Under the pieces are notes generated by a model. It did not search any database. It was given only the letters and a program-made list of their open reading frames with translations, and was not told where the DNA came from. From NCBI GenBank assembly GCA_964388665.1, contig CAYMBJ010000030.1:1-45662 (forward strand): a stretch of DNA of 45,662 nt, in the 5' to 3' direction. The position numbers and the translations under genes are program-made. The stretch comes from CALCCV01 sp964388665 (GTDB taxonomy: Bacteria; Bdellovibrionota; Bdellovibrionia; Bdellovibrionales; Bdellovibrionaceae). Of this stretch, positions 40,348 through 45,662 are shown piece by piece (the stretch's first letter is position 1; every line of letters begins with the position of its first letter).

Positions 40348-42950
40348 GGTGTTGCTATGATTTCTGGAGACGGGGCCCGCCAAAAATCCTCCAGATCTTT
40401 TAGTATTTGCGAAGATAAAAGCTCACGAGGGCTTTCATTGAACCAATCTTTTGGCATGGCGGCGGCATAGTCGGGCAACAGAAAGCGGTCATCCAATAAA
40501 AACAAGACACCACGATCATCAAGGCGACGAATCACCCTTCCTGCAGCCTGTATGGATTTTGCCATTGCTGGAAAAATATAGGTGTAGGTCATTCCTGCTT
40601 GTAGTTTTGTCTGATAGAACTCGCGCATCTTTTCGTTTTCAAAACCAAAAAAGGGCAGGGGTGGGCCGATGATAAAAGCTCCGATCAACATCTTTCCCGG
40701 ATAATCGACTCCTTCGCTAAAGACACCACCCTGAACTGCGACAAGAAGCTGCAATGCTGCGGGTTCGGACGTGGAGACTGTGGGGCGTGCGAGCTCCCGC
40801 AAATATTCGTTGATCTGGTCTTTGCTCATTTTGCGAGACTGAATGTGGAATTTTGCTCGGCGCAGATCAACCATCATTTCTGATTGATCTTGCGAGTTGA
40901 GAAAGCTCATGGCTTGCTCTAAATACTGAAAGCTCGGAAAAAAAAGAGCGTAATTGCCAGATTGAAGCTTTACCGTGCGTGCCACCAGTTCCCAGATTTT
41001 GCTCAGTGAACGACTGCGTTCAGAATATTTGGTCGAAACCTGTGGCACAAGAATAATTTTACGTTGGTGCTTTCCAAATGGAGAGGCGATCTCGAGTGTT
41101 TTAGTTTCCTTAAATGGAGTGAAGCCCAAAGTCTTTAAATAGTAATCAAAGGGTTTGAGAGTCGCCGAAAATAAAACTGTTTTGGCAAACTTTGGCCAAG
41201 CTTCACTCAGCCACATGCTTGCATCTAAGCTGCAAATGCGTAGTCGCAATCCTGCAGCTGCGCTTACGCCGGAGTTCATACCAGAGTCCATACCAGTGCC
41301 ATTGCCCCTGCCAGCGCTGAGAGAGGTAACACCTTTGTCATGGCGTGAATACTCTGAATAAATGAGAGTTCCCTCGGACTTCACTTCCAGGGCGCTACAA
41401 AACTGGCTCCAGGTGTTGATCAGTGACAAAAAACCATCGCCCCTCTTGATTTCATAAGCAACCGCTGATGACTTGGCGGTTAGCATGAGTTCGGACCACA
41501 GGGCCAGCATCTTTTGCTCGATGAGTTTCAAGTCTTCAAGTGGGATCGTCTGCTCTTGGGGGTGGTGAGCGGGCTGTGGGGCATATCGCACAAACAGCTG
41601 CAAAATCTGTTGTCGCAAGTTTTCAATGCTGACTCGGTTCCAGGGAGTCAAGGGTTGCGAATTGAGAATTTTTTCAAACCAACTCTGAATTTCATTTTCA
41701 TTGAGCTCTGCGGAAAAGTAGTCCAAAGCTCTGGAAACCAGATTGTGGGCTTCATCAACGACAAGAATCGAGGCAAAGCGCGCATCACTGTCAGTGGAAC
41801 TTTCGGCATATGAGTATCTGTTGAGCCGACCCAAGCTGTTTCGGGGGGCAAAGGCGTAGTTGTAATCACAGATGACAACATTGTGAAACTCCAAGGCCTC
41901 CAGTTGCAGTTCAAAAGGGCACACTTCAAAGCGATTTGCTAACTTAAGTATTTTTTCGGAGCTGGTGTGTCCTTTAAATTTTTTAATTTTTTCGGCGACG
42001 GAGTTCTCAGCAATTTTTTTATAATAATCGCGGGCAAATTCACAATACTCAGGATTGCAAATGGGTTCTTCTTTTAAACACATTTTGTGTTTTGCGTTGA
42101 TGGTGATGGACTTGATCTTGTCGCCACGATTTTTGTCTTGCGAACGAATGGCGTCGATGGCTTCCTCGGCAATTTGGTGCTGGCTGTTTTTGGGCGTAAG
42201 ATAGATGATTCGCGTCTGCGATGCCAGTGCCGAGCGCAGGAGTGGAAAGCTGATACCAATGGTCTTGCCGAGCCCTGTGGGTGCTTGCACAAGCAGTTTC
42301 CCGCCGACAGGGAGGTCCTCTACGGCCGCCACCAGCGCATCCTGTCCGGTGCGCATTGGCTTAAAAGGAAACTCCACCTCGGGCGCTAGCGTTTTTCCGC
42401 GAATGCGAAATTGGTGAATTTGTTTTCTTTCGAGAATGATTTCTGCCAAGCGCAGGTGCAGCCATTTTTTATAGGCATCAACAGAAAGTGAAACTTCGAT
42501 AGGGGTCTCATCCAGAGTCTGTGTGGCCACCACAGTGAGGGTGGTGCGCGGAATTTTGTTTTCGCGCAGGTAAAAGAAATAGCCGTAGGTGAGGAGCTGC
42601 AAAATGTAGGGGTGTTCTGGTGAAGTTTGCAGGCGATGAATCAATCCGGGCGCATCATAGGAGGTTTTGAATTCCTCGATGTGCGCGGGCTCGCCTTTGG
42701 TCAATCCATCCATTCTTCCGGAAACTATGATTCGAAAGCCCTGGTGGAAAAAAATGTGCTGAAGGGGGACTTCAGATTGAAATGCTGGGTCCTGCGATTT
42801 GCGGTTGTGCTGCAAAATCTGGTGAAGCGTGACTCCCACAGGTGGCAAGTGACCGTATCCGGAATGGGTCTCGATATGGCCTGTGCGGGGAATGGGTAGG
42901 GCAAACTCTCCTACTGACAAATGAATGCTTGTGGTCGACTTCTTGGTCAT
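40344..42950 (-). CDS. RecB-like nuclease fused to XPD/DinG-type helicase
   Basis: The 868-residue protein joins an N-terminal PD-(D/E)XK nuclease (Asp81 in GRMDG, Glu93-Lys95 in EEFK, QLLTY at 118-122, matching the RecB QxxxY motif) to a superfamily-2 helicase. The helicase has Walker A APTGLGKT (223-230), a four-Cys iron-sulfur cluster (Cys291, 298, 303, 344), DEAH (399-402) and C-terminal motifs QGGVFSEGVDYPG and QAAGRVIRRLDD. This is XPD/DinG-like, so 5'-3' unwinding is likely. A Gly/Met/Asn/Ser repeat (GNGTGMDSGMNSG) lies near residue 548. It should process damaged or stalled DNA, with the downstream GIY-YIG nuclease. I see no strong ribosome site; the preceding gene ends 15 bases upstream. 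Confidence 0.9.
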   Translation of the reverse strand: MTKKSTTSIHLSVGEFALPIPRTGHIETHSGYGHLPPVGVTLHQILQHNRKSQDPAFQSEVPLQHIFFHQGFRIIVSGRMDGLTKGEPAHIEEFKTSYDAPGLIHRLQTSPEHPYILQLLTYGYFFYLRENKIPRTTLTVVATQTLDETPIEVSLSVDAYKKWLHLRLAEIILERKQIHQFRIRGKTLAPEVEFPFKPMRTGQDALVAAVEDLPVGGKLLVQAPTGLGKTIGISFPLLRSALASQTRIIYLTPKNSQHQIAEEAIDAIRSQDKNRGDKIKSITINAKHKMCLKEEPICNPEYCEFARDYYKKIAENSVAEKIKKFKGHTSSEKILKLANRFEVCPFELQLEALEFHNVVICDYNYAFAPRNSLGRLNRYSYAESSTDSDARFASILVVDEAHNLVSRALDYFSAELNENEIQSWFEKILNSQPLTPWNRVSIENLRQQILQLFVRYAPQPAHHPQEQTIPLEDLKLIEQKMLALWSELMLTAKSSAVAYEIKRGDGFLSLINTWSQFCSALEVKSEGTLIYSEYSRHDKGVTSLSAGRGNGTGMDSGMNSGVSAAAGLRLRICSLDASMWLSEAWPKFAKTVLFSATLKPFDYYLKTLGFTPFKETKTLEIASPFGKHQRKIILVPQVSTKYSERSRSLSKIWELVARTVKLQSGNYALFFPSFQYLEQAMSFLNSQDQSEMMVDLRRAKFHIQSRKMSKDQINEYLRELARPTVSTSEPAALQLLVAVQGGVFSEGVDYPGKMLIGAFIIGPPLPFFGFENEKMREFYQTKLQAGMTYTYIFPAMAKSIQAAGRVIRRLDDRGVLFLLDDRFLLPDYAAAMPKDWFNESPRELLSSQILKDLEDFWRAPSPEIIATP

Positions 42951-42965
42951 CGACCCAAGAATACA

Positions 42966-44897
42966 TCATTCGACATTCGTACCAGTAGTGCTTTTTTCGA
43001 TTTTGCTGAGTGCATTTCCGAGCGCGTGCGCCATTTTTAGTTTTTTATTGGTTGCCATCCAACCTGAGTTAGCAATCACCACTTTGCGAAGCGTAGACTC
43101 GGCCGATTTATCTTCAAAAAAGTTCAGGGCAAATTCCCCTGACTTACGATGCTGCGGATCTTTGCTTTCTAAGAGCTCGAGAATCTTTGGCAGTGCCGGT
43201 GCTCCCAATGATCCTAAGATCTGACTGCAGGCCTTGCGTATCTCTTCGTTGTCATCCTGAGCGCAGTTGCTCGCAAGCGTGAGCATTTCTGGATATTGCG
43301 TGCTTTCCAGAACCGTCAAAGCTTCGATGGCCCTGGCTCGGTCCAAGATCTCCGGTTTTTCAAATTCCTCTTTAACTGCCATAAAGCCATCTTTGCCAAG
43401 ACAGCGCAAAGCAGAAATTCCTTTGTCGTCTTTGGTCATAGTCTTCACTGATGCCAGGATGGGTTTCATATAGTCTTTGGCAAACCCACGACGATTTTTT
43501 GGCAGAGCACAGATCATAGCTACCGCTGAGGCCGTGGCAGCGCTTGGCGCCTGTTCCGAGGAAAGTTGCTCTTGAATAAATGTGGTTACGGTCTCGTGCA
43601 TCTTAAAGTTATCGACCAATATTTTTGCAGCATTCAAGCTGGCGGTTTCAGAGTTCAAAAGGGATTTGAGACGGGTAACAGCAAATTTAGAGTTGTCGCC
43701 ACCGAGTGCGGCCATGATCTGTGCCGTCGCCTTTAAGACTTCGAGTGGCTCCTTTTCGCTCAAGCGCTTGACCAGGAGGTAGGCGAGATTGCGCAAATTT
43801 TCTTCGCCGTAGCGCCTGAGCGTGGTGATGGCCAAGGCTCTCACCTCAACATCAGAATGCTGTGCCATGATGTCAACCAATCGAGGCAGCGCCACAAAGG
43901 ACTTTACGTTGGAGCACTGAAGTGCCTTTATGGCCCAATAGACCACGTCCTTTTGTCCCTTCGCCGAGAGCTGTTTTTGAATGTCCTTGTCGTAGTCTGA
44001 GCAGTTGCTGGTGTACTCGTAAATTTCACGCAAAGCGGCTGCGCGCTCTGTCGCTTTGGTCGAGCTGAGGCGCTGGCGCAGACTCTCCTCTGCCAAAACA
44101 CCCGGTTCAGATGCGATGTTCAGATCTTGAATGCTCTCTAGAGGCGCTTTGAGAGTGAGCTCTTTGCCGCGCGGACTGCGGGTGAGAAGCTTTCGTGAGT
44201 CGGGAGCGAGCGCCCTCATTTTTATTTCATAGCTGTGTTTTTGGCCATCGCCTTCTAGAATTTCGCCAAAAATGCGCACGGTTTCGTCATCAGCGGCGAT
44301 TATTTTGCCTTGAACCTTATGCAAAGCGAGATCAGGTGCTTTAACGATGGGTTTCATCGCGAGATTGGCATGACTGGAGTGGTAGGCATCCGTCACAATC
44401 TTGCCAATGTACACCGAAGTTATAGGCACCAGGATCAGCACGGGGAGGTTCATGAGTACGCCGGTGCTGCGACTCCAGCTAAATTTTGCCGACCAACGCA
44501 AAATGGGCCCGACCAAATTCCAAACAATGACAAAAAGCCCAATCGAAAACAGCACAGGAAAAACCAGGCCCGGCCAGAGAAGCGGCATAAAAGAAAGCTG
44601 TGAGACATAGTAAAACGCAACTAAAAGCAATGCCGTCACGCCCGCGCGCAAAAACCAAAAGTGAGACTCCCAACGCACGGACTGAGGGAGAAGATCCGAG
44701 ATCCAAATGCCAGCGTCACCGAGAGCCTGAAAGTTAAAGTAACAACAAACTAGAGTGCCAACAAGAAGTGCAATCCACAGGTACTCTTGCACAAGTGGCA
44801 AAAATTCAGCAAAATACAAGGAGAGGCCAATCTGAGTGAATAGGCTCAAGGCAAAAAAGGTCAGCCAGGGGAAGACCAGAGAAAAAATGAGTTTCAT
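42966..44897 (-). CDS. Membrane protein with HEAT-repeat domain
   Basis: The start at 44897 is chosen because GGAGG sits about 8 bases upstream. Six or so membrane segments fill the first 190 residues. The rest (about 290-630) is a series of HEAT-like helical repeats, such as ALITTLRRYGEENLRNLAYLL and EEIRKACSQILGSLGAPALPKILELLESKD. HEAT repeats form curved protein-binding surfaces, so this may be a membrane scaffold. It is the first gene of a likely operon with the helicase and GIY-YIG genes. Whether it has any link to DNA repair is unknown. Confidence 0.85.
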   Translation of the reverse strand: MKLIFSLVFPWLTFFALSLFTQIGLSLYFAEFLPLVQEYLWIALLVGTLVCCYFNFQALGDAGIWISDLLPQSVRWESHFWFLRAGVTALLLVAFYYVSQLSFMPLLWPGLVFPVLFSIGLFVIVWNLVGPILRWSAKFSWSRSTGVLMNLPVLILVPITSVYIGKIVTDAYHSSHANLAMKPIVKAPDLALHKVQGKIIAADDETVRIFGEILEGDGQKHSYEIKMRALAPDSRKLLTRSPRGKELTLKAPLESIQDLNIASEPGVLAEESLRQRLSSTKATERAAALREIYEYTSNCSDYDKDIQKQLSAKGQKDVVYWAIKALQCSNVKSFVALPRLVDIMAQHSDVEVRALAITTLRRYGEENLRNLAYLLVKRLSEKEPLEVLKATAQIMAALGGDNSKFAVTRLKSLLNSETASLNAAKILVDNFKMHETVTTFIQEQLSSEQAPSAATASAVAMICALPKNRRGFAKDYMKPILASVKTMTKDDKGISALRCLGKDGFMAVKEEFEKPEILDRARAIEALTVLESTQYPEMLTLASNCAQDDNEEIRKACSQILGSLGAPALPKILELLESKDPQHRKSGEFALNFFEDKSAESTLRKVVIANSGWMATNKKLKMAHALGNALSKIEKSTTGTNVE

Positions 44898-45080
44898 GCA
44901 AAAACCTCCGAAATGTGCCAAAATTTCCATCTGGCACTAGAACTCTGTAATGGTAAATGGCGCCCAGCACAAGCCATTAAGGCGAAAATTCGGCAAGAAA
45001 TCACTTGCTTTGGCCAGGTCGAAAAGCATGCAGATTTTGACTCGCCGCCAGGCAGTCTGGAGGCCATTTGGGCAAAAAAA

Positions 45081-45104
45081 AAAGCGGAGCCTTAAGCTCC
45101 GCTT
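45081..45104 (-). terminator. Rho-independent terminator (minus strand)
   Basis: A 9-bp stem AAGCGGAGC/GCTCCGCTT with a 5-base loop is followed, on the minus strand, by eleven T residues (A-run at 45074-45084 on the plus strand). It ends a leftward transcript. Confidence 0.85.
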
Positions 45105-45328
45105 CGACCGAATGCGGGAAAACCACCAAACCCGACACTAGTCTCAAACAAAAAGGGGTCAATCGTACTACTATCGTCCGTTTTTGCCAGTGGCCAAGAC
45201 GGAAAAAGCCAAAATCCAAAAGTGCGCGCCAAGGGCCAAAATAACGTATTGTATATCCACAGTCCTTTGCTCCTTCGCCAGACCTTCCATGGTCCGATCA
45301 TTTCAAGTTCGAGAAATGAAGAGTCCAT
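45092..45328 (-). CDS. Small Trp-rich protein whose stop lies in the terminator
   Basis: The 78-residue product has GGAGG 8 bases before its ATG. It has a Trp/Phe/Leu-rich stretch (LWIYNTLFWPLARTFGFW) that could be membrane-interacting, and a Ser/Gly/Phe-rich tail. Its stop codon (45092-45094) falls in the loop of the terminator at 45081-45104. The strong ribosome site and the following terminator favour a real gene. I recognise no family. Confidence 0.45.
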   Translation of the reverse strand: MDSSFLELEMIGPWKVWRRSKGLWIYNTLFWPLARTFGFWLFPSWPLAKTDDSSTIDPFLFETSVGFGGFPAFGRSGA

Positions 45329-45451
45329 CCTAGTCTCCTCCAAATTCTCTAAAATGCCTGAGCTTCCATGCTCGCCTCGTTCTATAGTTGAGACTCAGTT
45401 CAAAGGGAAAATGGTTAGAAATCTCGCAAAATATTTTATTTTTGAAAGAAA

Positions 45452-45480
45452 TTGACAAAATTTCACGGCAAAAGAATATT
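45452..45480 (+). promoter_or_regulatory. Promoter of tRNA-Leu
   Basis: TTGACA (45452-45457) and AATATT (45475-45480) are 17 bases apart, about 45 bases upstream of the mature tRNA. TATTCT at 45477 is an alternative -10. Confidence 0.7.
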
Positions 45481-45525
45481 CTTAAGTCGAGCTACAAGAC
45501 CTCACCTCTGCTTTAAAGATTATGT

Positions 45526-45612
45526 GCCCGGGTGGCGAAATTGGTAGACGCACTAGCTTGAGGTGCTAGCGCTCGAAAGGGCATGCTGGTTCAAGTCCAG
45601 TCCCGGGCACCA
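45526..45612 (+). tRNA. tRNA-Leu(GAG)
   Basis: An 87-nt tRNA with encoded CCA. The acceptor stem pairs GCCCGGG with CCCGGGC. The anticodon stem CTAGC/GCTAG encloses the loop TTGAGGT, giving anticodon GAG, which reads CUC/CUU Leu codons. It has the long variable arm of class II tRNAs and the T-arm GGTTCAAGTCC. Its own promoter lies at 45452-45480. Confidence 0.97.
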
Positions 45613-45662
45613 GTTTCGTTCGAAGAGAATACTATGATCCTACCACGTCAGAACAGTCAGAG

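Overview
The window is a dense, moderate-GC chromosomal stretch from a Gram-negative bacterium. It carries lipoproteins, an OmpA-type outer-membrane anchor, a LolA-like carrier and many signal peptides. The TIGR02147-type protein at 4696-5520, a family I associate with Bdellovibrionota and Fibrobacteres, together with many secreted proteins of unknown family, points to a bdellovibrio-like or oligoflexia-like organism. That assignment is inference. There is no phage, IS element or CRISPR array. The clearest sign of transfer is a Fic gene bracketed by 57-bp direct repeats.

Layout. (1) 149-5520: a Cys-rich secreted protein; a divergent pair coding for a squalene-hopene-cyclase homologue with an N-terminal signal peptide and a second exported protein with a DxDD motif (4-bp overlap); and a TIGR02147 protein. 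(2) 5745-11588: a small exported protein, DoxX, a two-TM protein, an OmpA-like lipoprotein, a radical SAM/SPASM enzyme, the inserted Fic gene and a small Lys/Ala-rich exported protein. (3) 11874-27477, minus strand: a 17-gene aryl polyene (APE) operon with almost every junction overlapping. It holds a chain-length factor, acyltransferase, two ACPs, a membrane protein, an AMP ligase, two hotdog dehydratases, a GT2/acyltransferase fusion, an aromatic amino acid ammonia-lyase, a LolA-like carrier, an MMPL exporter, a DUF3261 lipoprotein, two ketosynthases, a ketoreductase and a phosphopantetheinyl transferase. A divergent flavoenzyme at 27722-29035 carries all three halogenase signature motifs. 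(4) 29060-31132: a PAS histidine kinase and a double-receiver response regulator. (5) 31213-36750: PTS Enzyme I, HPr, a EIICBA permease and a secreted GH15 glucoamylase, which together form a path from starch-like glucans to phosphorylated sugar. (6) 36820-45612: a small secreted Pro-rich protein, an exported alpha/beta hydrolase, a DNA-processing operon (HEAT-repeat membrane protein, RecB-like nuclease/XPD-DinG helicase fusion, degenerate exonuclease/GIY-YIG fusion), a small Trp-rich ORF ending inside a terminator, and tRNA-Leu(GAG).

How the genes may work together. The APE operon should build an aryl-capped polyene on ACPs. The ammonia-lyase would supply a cinnamate or coumarate starter, the AMP ligase would load it, and KS/KR/DH enzymes would extend it. 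The acyltransferases, exporter, LolA-like protein and lipoprotein would attach it to a lipid and place it in the outer membrane. The divergent halogenase-like enzyme could decorate the aryl head. This resembles a mix of proteobacterial APE, flexirubin and xanthomonadin logic. The exported cyclase pair is the most puzzling element, because ordinary hopene cyclases are made without a signal peptide. A scattered pattern of in-frame 6- and 12-base repeats inside variable linkers of at least eight genes is another feature no single gene explains.
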